Assembly: GCA_964195155.1 (NCBI GenBank)
Contig: CAXMOP010000021.1
Span: 1-64,000 of the forward strand
Direction: 5' to 3'
Source: JACZST01 sp964195155
GTDB lineage: Bacteria; Actinomycetota; Acidimicrobiia; Spongiisociales; UBA5794
Length of the DNA stretch: 64,000 nt
The notes under the pieces were generated by a model that did no database searches, was not told the DNA's origin, and worked only from the letters and a program-made list of their open reading frames with translations. A program made the position numbers and the translations under genes. Of this stretch, positions 16,323-23,312 are shown piece by piece (position 1 is the first letter of the stretch; each line of letters begins with the position of its first letter).

Positions 16323-17387
16323 ATGTCTCTCGCTACCGAGATACCGATCCCCAAAGCGTTGGACGACGCGTTCGCCAAGGAATGGTCGTTCCTGGCTGCA
16401 CCAGGAACCTGGTTCTCGGGCGGGGAACGGGTGGAGATCGCCGCCGAGGCACGAAGGGCAATGACCGAATCCCTCTCCGATGACAGGCGTGGAGCTCAGG
16501 CAGTCAGCGGCGAGCCGAGTGCGAGCCGCCCGGAAAGAATGGCCGGCGAGCCGGCCGGCGAGGGCCTCCCTCCAGCCCTGCGTGACGTGGTTGACATGGT
16601 CGCGTCATCGTCGCCGTTGATCGACGCCGATTGGGTTGCTGGTCTCGATGAACGGAACGTGACTTTGCCCGCCTATGCCGAGATCATCGGCATCGCCTCC
16701 CGAATGTCGGCGGTTGATTTCTTTCACCGTGCGTTGGGCCTTCCCCTCCCGCCGCTGCCGGAACCACAGGCCGGGGAGCCGACCCTTCTTCCGCCGCCGA
16801 CGGATCTCATTGTCGGGAAGTCCTTCCTGCCGATGGTGCCACCGGTGAGCATTCCGCAGACCATCTCGCTGGTCCCGCCCGAGACCCAAGCCTGGCAGGC
16901 GTTGTCCGACGCGACCTACATGACCTTCGACGAGATGGGCGATCCCGATCTTTCTCGATCGCTCCACCGCACGCAGATCGAGCTCGTCGCCGCACGAACG
17001 TCGCAGGTCAACGAGTGCTTCTACTGAGTGTTGGCGCATGCATCGATGCTCAGTTGGAGTGCGCAGAACATGGGAATCGCCTGGGATCCGAGGTCGATCA
17101 CCGATCCGAGCGTTGATCCGCTGCTGGCGGGCGGGCGCGAGCTCGTTGGCTTTGTCGATGCCGCCCACGGCTCGGAAGACGATGTGCTGGCCTCGGCGCG
17201 GGCTGAGCTGCGCGCTGCGCTCGGTGATGCGGCCACGGTGGAAGCGGCCGCCGTGCTCGGCAACTTCAACCAGATGAACCGCCTCGCCGACGCCACCGGC
17301 ATGCCGGTAGGCCCCGGATCAATGCGCCACTCCGAGCAGCTGCGCGCCGCCACCGGGATCAAGCGCTTCCACGCCCATACGCCCTAA
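16323..17387 (+). CDS. AhpD-like (carboxymuconolactone decarboxylase family) protein, probable selenoprotein with in-frame TGA
   Basis: Two open stretches in the same frame, 16323-17024 and 17028-17387, are separated only by TGA at 17025-17027. Read through, they give one 354-residue AhpD-like protein. The TGA falls exactly in the active site: NECFY-TGA-VLAHASML, i.e. C-x-x-U (Cys 232, Sec 235) followed by the conserved His, where relatives carry CxxC. AhpD-family proteins use this pair for peroxide or disulfide chemistry, and Sec-containing AhpD-like proteins are known. Homology-like sequence continues without a break after the TGA (FVDAAHGSEDD, LGNFNQMNRLADATGMP). A possible SECIS stem (GCGCA 17034-17038 with TGCGC 17060-17064) follows. 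Residues ~47-75 come from a family G repeat. A plain nonsense mutation is the alternative; selenocysteine genes are not in the window. Confidence 0.78.
16461..16545 (+). repeat. Family G repeat copy inside a coding region
   Basis: The stretch starting ATGACCGAATC and running through CAGGCAGTC, GCGGCGAGCC and TGCGAGCCGCCC aligns over its whole length with the 77-bp unit duplicated at 51482-51635. It lies in frame in the AhpD-like gene and encodes about 28 residues (MTESLSDD ... SGEPSASRPER). Confidence 0.65.
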
Positions 17388-17392
17388 GGAGT

Positions 17393-17549
17393 CTTCAGTC
17401 GTCAGTCCTGAGTCATCAGCCAGAGTCGGACGGGCGATGACTGATGACTCCAAAGTCCACAGTCTTCCGTCCACAGTCTTCAGCCCGAAGGTGCGCTTGT
17501 CCTTCCCGCCCACCCTCTGGCTGACTGATGACTGATGACTGATGACTTT
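17393..17549. repeat. Family E tandem-arm repeat
   Basis: The left arm is built from CAGTC/GTCAT units (CAGTCGTCAGTCCTGAGTC). The right side holds GATGACTGATGACTC and, further on, four tandem copies of CTGATGA. The arms are complementary. It fills the gap between the AhpD-like gene and the padR promoter and has the same tandem-arm design as families B and C. Confidence 0.6.
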
Positions 17550-17552
17550 CTC

Positions 17553-17589
17553 TTGACACCTAGGTTGTCTTAGCCTAGATTGTCTAGGT
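17553..17589 (+). promoter_or_regulatory. padR promoter with overlapping direct-repeat operator; probably leaderless
   Basis: TTGACA (17553-17558) and TAGATT (17576-17581) are separated by 17 bases, which puts the transcription start at or within two bases of the ATG at 17590. Two near-identical blocks, CCTAGGTTGTCTTAG and CCTAGATTGTCTAGG, cover the spacer and the -10 box. They are a natural site for autorepression by the PadR protein; that binding is inferred. Confidence 0.6.
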
Positions 17590-17928
17590 ATGAGAGGGCA
17601 GGCGCTGAAAGGGCATCTCGACCTACTGCTGTTGGCGGTCCTTGCCGACGGTGCCAGGCACGGGTACGCCGTGATCGACGACCTCAGGGAGCGCAGCGAC
17701 GACACGTTCGATCTCCCCGAGGGAACGGTGTATCCCGCGTTGCATCGATTGGAGAAGGGCGGCTATCTGAGCAGCGAATGGTCGGTGGTGCAGGGAAGAA
17801 GAAGGCGCACGTATCGGCTGACGGATCGGGGCCGGGGTGCGCTTGGTGAGCAGCGCCGTGCTTGGGGCGAGTTCTCGGATGCGGTGGCCAGTGTGTTGAA
17901 AGGATCCCCGTGGCCGACTACGTCTTGA
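17590..17928 (+). CDS. PadR-family transcriptional regulator
   Basis: 112 residues. Winged helix-turn-helix of the PadR type: LKGHLDLLLLAVLADGARHGYAVIDDLRERS, then LPEGTVYPALHRLEKGGYLSSEW and the wing GRRRRTYRLTDRG. Such proteins repress the adjoining operon and are released by a ligand or stress. The downstream membrane-protein gene overlaps its end by 19 bases, the common PadR/HAAS-domain pair. The promoter just upstream carries a likely operator. Confidence 0.9.
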   Translation: MRGQALKGHLDLLLLAVLADGARHGYAVIDDLRERSDDTFDLPEGTVYPALHRLEKGGYLSSEWSVVQGRRRRTYRLTDRGRGALGEQRRAWGEFSDAVASVLKGSPWPTTS

Positions 17929-18743
17929 TCGACGGCTATCTCGACACCATGCGCACCCGGGTGCGGTGGCGTCGCGACGTCGAGGACCTGGTCGCAGAGA
18001 TGGAAGACCATCTGTACTCGACGGTGGAGCGGTTCGAAGCACGCGGGACCGACACCAAGCTCGCCCAGCGCAAAACCCTGGATCGCTTCGGCGACCCGGA
18101 CCTGATGGCCGACGCGTTCGCCTCCACACCACGAGGAGGAATCGCCGTGCCAACCAAATTCACTAAAACCGCCGGACTCGCCGCCCTATGGGCGAGCGGG
18201 ATGTGGGTCGCCGCAATACTCTTCGCCGGGGTCTACTCGTTACTCGACACCGAGGCGTCGTCCCCGTGGCTGGTCCTGGTTGGCCTCGTCGTCGCTGCGA
18301 GCGCGTTGACCTTGATGGCCACCGCCGGGTTGCGCGAACGCCATGGAGGCTTCGGGGTGCTCGGCATGGCTGGTCTGATCATCCTCGGAATCGGCGTTGC
18401 CGCGACACTGATCCTCGCTTGGGCTATTCCGTTCTGGATGACCGTGCAGGGGGTGGGATTGCTGTTCGTAGCCCTGGCTATTCTGCCGCTACGAGTTGCG
18501 CCTCGGCTGCCAACCATCGCGTATGGCTCCGGCATGCTGCTCGGTTCCATCGCCTTTGCCATCGCCAGGGCGTTGGAGGCCGGTTCGCCCGACGAGTGGG
18601 GCGACTACCCGGTGGCCTACATGATCGGGGGATTGGTCGGGTTCACCATCCTCGCTGCCGGCCTCCTCGGCATCGGCCTCTGGCTCCGCGGCGAGGAGCC
18701 CGCACCGATCGACGCACCGCCCGACCAGGCCATCGCCGCCTAG
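17910..18743 (+). CDS. Membrane protein with N-terminal HAAS-type (PadR-associated) domain
   Basis: 277 residues from GTG 17910, preceded by AAAGGA and overlapping padR by 19 bases. Residues 1-75 are a soluble helical domain (DYVLIDGYLDTMRTRVRWRRDVEDLVAEMEDHL ... KTLDRFGDPDLMADAF) typical of domains found next to PadR regulators. The rest has about six membrane helices. Such pairs are thought to work as a membrane sensor with its regulator; what is sensed here is unknown. An in-frame ATG at 17862 would extend it into padR and is less likely. Confidence 0.75.
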   Translation: MADYVLIDGYLDTMRTRVRWRRDVEDLVAEMEDHLYSTVERFEARGTDTKLAQRKTLDRFGDPDLMADAFASTPRGGIAVPTKFTKTAGLAALWASGMWVAAILFAGVYSLLDTEASSPWLVLVGLVVAASALTLMATAGLRERHGGFGVLGMAGLIILGIGVAATLILAWAIPFWMTVQGVGLLFVALAILPLRVAPRLPTIAYGSGMLLGSIAFAIARALEAGSPDEWGDYPVAYMIGGLVGFTILAAGLLGIGLWLRGEEPAPIDAPPDQAIAA

Positions 18744-18778
18744 CTCGACACAGATCAACGCCCCCACTCAGCAGCAAC

Positions 18779-18802
18779 GCCGGCCTCACTGTGAGGCCGG
18801 CC
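18779..18802 (+). terminator. Terminator-like palindrome
   Basis: GCCGGCCTCAC is followed directly by its complement GTGAGGCCGGC, an 11-bp perfect palindrome 36 bases after the membrane-protein stop. There is no T tract. Confidence 0.55.
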
Positions 18803-18815
18803 GAGCTGTACCCAT

Positions 18816-18865
18816 CCGTTCTTGCGTAGCACCGCCATATATCGCTCCTGGCTACGCAAAAACGG
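18816..18865. repeat. Family F palindromic repeat (copy 1)
   Basis: CCGTTCTTGCGTAGC (18816-18830) pairs with GCTACGCAAAAACGG (18851-18865), with one mismatch, around a 20-base centre. Its arms match a second copy at 58056-58107. It lies between convergent genes and could terminate both. Confidence 0.7.
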
Positions 18866-19945
18866 TTATGAGGTCCTCAGCACTCGTTCTGCCTCGAATC
18901 GGACCCGGAACTCGTCGTCGTCCAAGGCCCTCTCCACGACCGTGAGGCTCGACCCAATCCCGAGGTCGCCGAGGGCCTTGACCGCCCGCCATCGGATCCA
19001 GGCATCGGGGTTGCCGATCACAGCCTGCTCGAAGGCGGCGCGAAACGTCTCGTCGCCGGTGTCGCCGGCGGCATCCAGCGCCATCCGTCGCACCCGCAGC
19101 GAGCCGTCGGCAAGCCCTCGTTCGATGGCGCTGTCGCGCACCTCGGTATCAGAAGACTCGGCCAGAATCGCCACCGCGATGCGACGCACCGACGAGGACT
19201 GGTCGTCGAGTGCGACCTCCAGGCGGTGCTGGTGGCCGGCGTCGTCGGGATCGAGCAGGTGAAGCTCATCGGCGGTCGTTGCGGCTTGCCCGGCCTCCGA
19301 CAAGAGCTCGGCCCTCGTTCGCTCGGGAGATTCGATCGATCCGTCACGGGCGTACAGCTCGGTGACGAGCGCCAGGATCGGTTCGAGCCGATCCTCCCAG
19401 GATCGATCGATGCCGACGGTGATGAAGTCCCCAGCCACCATCACATCGGTGACGTCCGGCTCGGCAAAGAGCCGCTTCAGCGCAGGATCGTCGATCGAGT
19501 CGCCTCTCCGATGCCACTCGCCCGGCGAGGGGCTGCCGCCCATCACGAAGCGGACCTTGCGTGGGTGTGGCGTGGCCTCCGGAACCACCGGCCCCTCGAA
19601 CGCGCGGTCGAAAATCGAGGATGCACCCCTTGACCCGCCCGAGGCGGTGAGCACGAATCTGCCATGCCGGTTCCCATAGTCGAGGCTGATGCCTCCGCCG
19701 AGATCGTGCTCGCGCCATTGATCGCCGACATGGGGCGTAACCAGCTCCGCCAGAGCAGCGTCGTTCCCTTCGGTCCAAGGTGTGTCGGAGAAGAACCGCT
19801 TCAGCAGATCCTTGAAAGCCGCCAGATCCTCGAACGGCAGGCTGGTCGCCACGTCATCGGTCAGGTACGCCGAGGCGGTCGGCACCAGGCCACGCGCCAC
19901 GATTGTCGCCCGGGTGGTGTCGAGATCGGCGGGGTGTGTGAACAT
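18866..19945 (-). CDS. Nfu_N-domain / HEAT-repeat protein
   Basis: 359 residues. Residues ~125-205 (RKVRFVMGGSPSPGEW ... PALKRLFAEPDVTDVMVAGDFITVGID) match the Nfu/NifU N-terminal scaffold domain, which is linked to iron-sulfur cluster assembly. Residues ~225-355 are HEAT-type helical repeats (SSVRRIAVAILAESSD, GSLRVRRMALDAAGD, WIRWRAVKALGDLG, EFRVRFEAERVL). I see no CxxC cluster-binding C-terminal Nfu domain, so it is not a classical Nfu scaffold. It may be an adaptor in Fe-S protein maturation; that is inference. The stop is one base from the family F arm. Confidence 0.7.
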   Translation of the reverse strand: MFTHPADLDTTRATIVARGLVPTASAYLTDDVATSLPFEDLAAFKDLLKRFFSDTPWTEGNDAALAELVTPHVGDQWREHDLGGGISLDYGNRHGRFVLTASGGSRGASSIFDRAFEGPVVPEATPHPRKVRFVMGGSPSPGEWHRRGDSIDDPALKRLFAEPDVTDVMVAGDFITVGIDRSWEDRLEPILALVTELYARDGSIESPERTRAELLSEAGQAATTADELHLLDPDDAGHQHRLEVALDDQSSSVRRIAVAILAESSDTEVRDSAIERGLADGSLRVRRMALDAAGDTGDETFRAAFEQAVIGNPDAWIRWRAVKALGDLGIGSSLTVVERALDDDEFRVRFEAERVLRTS

Positions 19946-20083
19946 TCGCCTCCATGCTCACGGCAAAAGTTCCCGTCAGCAACTGCAGAATCGCACTATC
20001 GTCTAGCTCGCTTAGGGACGTCCCTCGCTCGAGATGGCTTCGGCTGGTTCGATGTAGATTGATGAACCCGGCCGAATAGCGGG

Positions 20084-20117
20084 CCAACGAGGCTCGTTGG
20101 AATGCCATAGGAGGCAT
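20084..20117 (+). promoter_or_regulatory. Leader hairpins that may mask the RRM-gene Shine-Dalgarno
   Basis: CCAACGAG-G-CTCGTTGG (20084-20100) is an 8-bp stem. Directly after it, ATGCC (20102-20106) can pair with GGCAT (20113-20117) and would trap the SD sequence AGGAGG (20109-20114) that precedes ATG 20125. This is the layout of a temperature- or protein-responsive leader; no such control is proven. Confidence 0.45.
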
Positions 20118-20124
20118 AGCAAGT

Positions 20125-20370
20125 ATGAACATCTTCGTAGGGAACCTTCCGTTCTCAGCGACGGGCGGGGAGCTAGAAACGCTCTTCGGCGAATATGGGG
20201 CGATCGACTCCGCAGCCGTGATCAACGATCGTGAGACCGGTCGGTCTCGCGGATTCGGCTTCGTCGAGATGACGGATTCAGCGGAGGCGAACAAAGCCAT
20301 CGAGGAGCTCAACGGCTACGAACTCGACGGTCGTCCACTCACCGTTAATGAAGCAAGGCCACGGCGGTAG
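20125..20370 (+). CDS. RRM RNA-binding protein (cold-shock Rbp-like)
   Basis: 81 residues, a single RNA recognition motif. RNP2 is IFVGNLPF at the N-terminus and RNP1 is RGFGFVEM near residue 49; both aromatic contact residues are present. Size and sequence match the glycine-poor bacterial Rbp proteins, which bind RNA and are often induced by cold. ATG 20125 has a perfect SD (AGGAGG) 10 bases upstream, set in a small hairpin. The IF-1-like gene follows after 5 bases, suggesting a common role in translation under stress. Confidence 0.92.
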   Translation: MNIFVGNLPFSATGGELETLFGEYGAIDSAAVINDRETGRSRGFGFVEMTDSAEANKAIEELNGYELDGRPLTVNEARPRR

Positions 20371-20375
20371 CCAGC

Positions 20376-20600
20376 TTGGCCAGAGGTGACGACACTTTCC
20401 GTACCCAGGGGACCATCGTTGAGACCCTGAGGAACGCGGAATTCCGTGTCGAGCTCGATTCCGGCCTGGAGGTCATCGCCAGAGCATCTGGGAAGATGCG
20501 GCGTGGCCGAGGGATCCGGATCATTGCCGGCGACAAGGTCGAGGTCGAGGTGTCAGCCTACGACCCGACCAAGGGCCGGATTGTCTGGCGGCATCGGTAG
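20376..20600 (+). CDS. infA: Translation initiation factor IF-1-like protein
   Basis: 74 residues, an S1/OB fold of IF-1 type: GTIVETLRNAEFRVELDSGLEVIARASGKMRR ... IIAGDKVEVEVSAYDPTKGRIVWR. IF-1 binds the ribosomal A site during initiation. The usual infA lies in the ribosomal-protein cluster with rpmJ. This copy sits instead behind an RRM gene, starts with TTG, and has extra Arg/Gly in SGKMRRGRGIRI, so it may be a second, specialised IF-1. Whether another infA exists cannot be seen here. Confidence 0.85.
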   Translation: MARGDDTFRTQGTIVETLRNAEFRVELDSGLEVIARASGKMRRGRGIRIIAGDKVEVEVSAYDPTKGRIVWRHR

Positions 20601-20606
20601 ACAACA

Positions 20607-20638
20607 GTCGCGAGTCGCCAGTCGCGAGCCACGAGTCA
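20607..20638. repeat. Family B repeat, short copy
   Basis: A single arm of GAGTCGC-type units (AGTCGCGAGTCGCCAGTCGC, then GAGCCACGAGTC) directly after the IF-1-like stop, without the second arm. Confidence 0.5.
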
Positions 20639-20643
20639 TAAGG

Positions 20644-20669
20644 AAGGGGCGGCCAAGAGGCCGCCCCTT
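20644..20669 (+). terminator. Rho-independent terminator of the RRM/IF-1 operon
   Basis: AAGGGGCGGCC, loop AAGA, GGCCGCCCCTT forms a perfect 11-bp stem whose 3' arm ends in TT. Confidence 0.8.
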
Positions 20670-20687
20670 GACTTGTAGCCTTACCGC

Positions 20688-21248
20688 ATGAAGCGGTTCC
20701 TCGCATTGGTCGCAGTCGTCGTCGTGATCAGCACCGCGGTTGGTGTGGCGTTGGTCGTACGGCAGCGTCGGCGGCTGGGGAGGATGTCCGACGACGAGCT
20801 GCGCGCCGTACTCGAGGACAAGATCGGAGAGCGGGTGTCGCCCGAGCAGCTTGCACTGATCCAGGATGCAGTCGTCGCCAAGGTGCGCGGAAGCCGCTGG
20901 TCATCGTCGGGTGCGGTCACCGGCTCGGTGACGTATTCCGAACAGATCTCAATGCCACCCGACGCGGTCGTGATCGTCGAACTGCTCGATACGTCGCGGC
21001 TGGACGCCCCCTCCCAGCAGATTGGTGCACACGTGATCGATGACCCGCGATCCGTCCCCCTCTCTTACTCGATCGGGTTCGACCCTGCTGAGATCGTCGA
21101 GAGCCACGGGTACTCGATCAGGGCCACGATCAGCGCCGACGACCGGCTGCTGTGGACTACCGACACCAACTACCCGGTGATCACCCGTGACAACCCGACG
21201 ACCGTCGATCTGCTGTTGGTTGCGGTGACTGAGCCGGTATCGGAATAG
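20688..21248 (+). CDS. YbaY-like exported protein
   Basis: 186 residues. N-terminal membrane anchor (LALVAVVVVISTAVGVALVV) with a basic stop-transfer stretch, then a short helical region (DDELRAVLEDKIGERVSPEQLALI). The C-terminal ~110 residues match the YbaY/YscW-like beta domain: VTGSVTYSEQISMPPDAVVIVELLDTSR, IGFDPAEIVESHGYSIRATI, LLWTTDTNYPVITRDNP. In the family this domain lies outside the membrane; the function is poorly known. No lipobox Cys, so it is membrane anchored rather than lipidated. Its TAG stop is the first codon of a family A repeat. Confidence 0.75.
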   Translation: MKRFLALVAVVVVISTAVGVALVVRQRRRLGRMSDDELRAVLEDKIGERVSPEQLALIQDAVVAKVRGSRWSSSGAVTGSVTYSEQISMPPDAVVIVELLDTSRLDAPSQQIGAHVIDDPRSVPLSYSIGFDPAEIVESHGYSIRATISADDRLLWTTDTNYPVITRDNPTTVDLLLVAVTEPVSE

Positions 21249-21360
21249 GAGGGTGTTGAACAATGACGAGTGCGCTGAGCCGCCGCTCGCTTGATTGTTG
21301 CGGTGACTCGGTTTCTCCAGTCAGCGCCGGCACGCTGGAGGATTGCTCAACACCCTCCTA
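21246..21360 (+). repeat. Family A 115-bp element, copy 2 (best-formed copy)
   Basis: Ends TAGGAGGGTGTTGAACAAT and ATTGCTCAACACCCTCCTA are inverted repeats of 19 bases with one mismatch. The first three bases are the stop codon of the YbaY-like gene. ATG 21263 opens a 32-codon frame (MTSALSRRSLDCCGD ... DCSTPS) closed by TAG 21359-21361, with AGGAGG 10 bases before the ATG. Confidence 0.85.
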
Positions 21361-21380
21361 GCCGCCCCAAATACACGCCA

Positions 21381-21419
21381 CCCCCGACAAAGCCGGGGGC
21401 AGCGCGCCCCGAGTGGGGC
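21381..21419. terminator. Two G/C-rich hairpins between convergent genes
   Basis: CCCCCG (21381-21386) pairs with CGGGGG (21394-21399), and GCCCC (21406-21410) pairs with GGGGC (21415-21419) across the loop GAGT. They lie just before the stop of the minus-strand gene at 21438 and may end both transcripts. Confidence 0.5.
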
Positions 21420-21437
21420 CTGAGAGCGTCTTAGTGG

Positions 21438-22188
21438 CTATTCGGCGACGATCGAACCTGCGAAGAGACCGATGTCCCACTCCCGGTCGTAGGTCATTAC
21501 CAGCTGGATGTAGGCGCTGTGCTGGCTCATGATGCCCGCCCAGGCGAGGGCCAGCTCGTCGCCGGTCAACGACCTGGCTGCGTCGATGGCGTCGAGCAGA
21601 GCCCAGCCGGCGTCGAGAGCGACGAAGCCCTCCGGCGTACCGATGCCTGCGTCGGGATGCATCGTGTTCTGTATTGCGATCTGGTAATTGTCTACTTCGA
21701 GTTCCATGGCGTTGAGGGCGATGAGGATGATCGCGGTCTCTTCTGCGCCATCGTCTTCTTCTCCGCCGGTTCCTTCGCTCTCTTCGTCTTTGCCGTCGTC
21801 GTCATCGTCATTGTCCTCTTTGGTATCGGCGTCGGCAGCGGCGGCGAGTTCTTTCGTCTCGGCCCAGACCGCCTTGGCTCTGTCCTTGAGGGCCCAGATT
21901 TCCTCGGTGTTGTCCTCTTCCAGAATTCGAGCCTTGATTCCGCCGAGCTCTTCGATACCTTCGGTGTAGATCGCCCAAGCTTGGTCGGTCTTTGCTCCCT
22001 CGCGGTACTCCTTGAGTGAGTTGATCTTGTAGTTGACGTGCTCGAGGGCCGTGGCGCGAGCCGACTCGACGCCGTCATCGTCGCCGGCGCGAGCCGGCGC
22101 GAGCCGGCGCGCCGAAAGCGAGCATGAGGGCCGTGATGATCACGATGATCGTGCGTGCCCGGAGTCGGGACGGAGCCGCCAGTTGCAT
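21438..22188 (-). pseudogene. Secreted acidic protein broken (or switched off) by a 10-bp tandem repeat
   Basis: From ATG 22188 a signal peptide is encoded (MQLAAPSRLRARTIIV ... LMLAFGAPARAG), but the frame then stops. A second frame begins at once (DDDGVESARATALEHVNYK) and runs to 21438, about 210 residues: helical (EELGGIKARILEEDN, LKDRAKAVWAETKEL), with an acidic linker (DDDDGKDEESEG) and a C-terminal helical domain ending AGSIVAE. The break lies in GCCGGCGCGA repeats at 22083-22111. Removing one 10-base unit joins both parts into a 246-residue secreted protein with a proper APARA-G cleavage site. Either phase variation or a recent slippage or assembly error. Function unknown. Confidence 0.7.
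22083..22111. repeat. 10-bp tandem repeat causing the frameshift
   Basis: GCCGGCGCGA occurs twice in full and once lacking its last base. A change by one unit shifts the reading frame by one base, exactly at the end of the signal peptide of the gene across it. Confidence 0.85.
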
Positions 22189-22328
22189 GTGTACCACACC
22201 AAATCTGCGACGAGCAGTGCGCATCGACCGTTTTCCCCTACCTCATTGGAATCGGCGCCGGAGGCACTAATCCTTAAGTGCGTGCCTGCCAATAGCGCCA
22301 ATGAACTAGCCCTCAGGAACCGCGCGGC

Positions 22329-23234
22329 CTAGTCAAGAATGGCCAAGGCTTCCGCGGCGATCTCGATCGATTCGGTGGTGATGGGGTCGAGGACGAGCTG
22401 GACGTGGTTGGCGCCTGCCTCGGCGAAGGCGAGCAACGTGTCGGCGAGCTGGTCGGCACCGCCCGATAGCGGAGGAGCACTGTCGCGGTCGGGGTTGGAT
22501 TGGACCCGGCCGGTACCGCCGGCGAATTGCCAGTACAGCGCCGTCGTCCTTCCCACCTCGGCGGGGTCGCGGCCTACCTCTCGGCACGCGTCGTCGATGG
22601 TCGCATTCACCTCACCGAACCCGCTCGGTCGGTTTCCGTGCCATGCATGCCAAACGTTCCAGAGGTCGACGTAGGGCAGGGTGATCGCCAGCATCTTTGG
22701 TCCGGTCGATCCGATCATCAGTGGCGGGCCGCCTGGTCGCGGTGGGGGTACGAGCTCGCAGTCCCTCAGGGTGTAGTAGTCGCCTTCGAAGTCGATGCTG
22801 CCCTGGGTGAGCAGCGTGCGAATGATCGTGAATGCCTCGGCAAAGCGTGCGACCCGATGATCGAAGGGAAAGCCGAAGGCGGCGTACTCGGTCTCATTCC
22901 ACCCCGCTCCCAAACCGAGGATGAGCCGACCCCCCGAGATCTCGTCAACGGTGGCCGCCTTCTTGGCCAACATCGCCGGATTGTGAAAGCTTGTCGAAGC
23001 GACCAGAGGCCCGAGCTGGACCCGGTCGGTGATTGCGGCCAGGCCCGCCAGCACCGACCAGGCCTCCCAGGGACCGCTGGCCCCGTCACCATCCCGATAC
23101 AGCAAGTGGTCGCCAACCCAGATCGAGTCGAACCCCGTGGCCTCAGCGGCAAGTGTCATGTCTCGCAGCTCCTGCCACGAAACCACGCGTTCGACCTCAG
23201 GAAGCTGCACACCGACGGCGAGGGGGCGGGCCAT
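22329..23234 (-). CDS. LLM-class flavin/F420-dependent oxidoreductase
   Basis: 301 residues from ATG 23234 (MARPLAVGVQLPEVERVVSW). Luciferase-like TIM barrel: GFDSIWVGDHLLY, LGPLVASTSFHNPAMLAKKAATVDEISGGRLILGLGAGWNETEY, and PPLMIGSTGPKML further on. In actinobacteria these enzymes usually use coenzyme F420 to oxidise or reduce small substrates. The substrate cannot be deduced. It is one of three LLM genes in the window (also 42359 and 51677). An alternative ATG lies 7 codons upstream. Confidence 0.85.
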   Translation of the reverse strand: MARPLAVGVQLPEVERVVSWQELRDMTLAAEATGFDSIWVGDHLLYRDGDGASGPWEAWSVLAGLAAITDRVQLGPLVASTSFHNPAMLAKKAATVDEISGGRLILGLGAGWNETEYAAFGFPFDHRVARFAEAFTIIRTLLTQGSIDFEGDYYTLRDCELVPPPRPGGPPLMIGSTGPKMLAITLPYVDLWNVWHAWHGNRPSGFGEVNATIDDACREVGRDPAEVGRTTALYWQFAGGTGRVQSNPDRDSAPPLSGGADQLADTLLAFAEAGANHVQLVLDPITTESIEIAAEALAILD

Positions 23235-23312
23235 GCAGGGAGTCTCAAGGCACAAGGCTCAACGCGCAAATCGCAAGCCTCAAGTTCCGTAGCTCGGATA
23301 GGGTGACCTGAG

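Noticed and set aside
17028..17387. Separate 119-residue gene starting at GTG 17028
   Set aside because: It begins directly at the TGA in the same frame and would lack the N-terminal half of the active site; reading through fits better.
17393..17549. CRISPR-like array from short repeats (also families B and C)
   Set aside because: Units of 5-8 bases without spacers, arranged as complementary arms; no cas genes.
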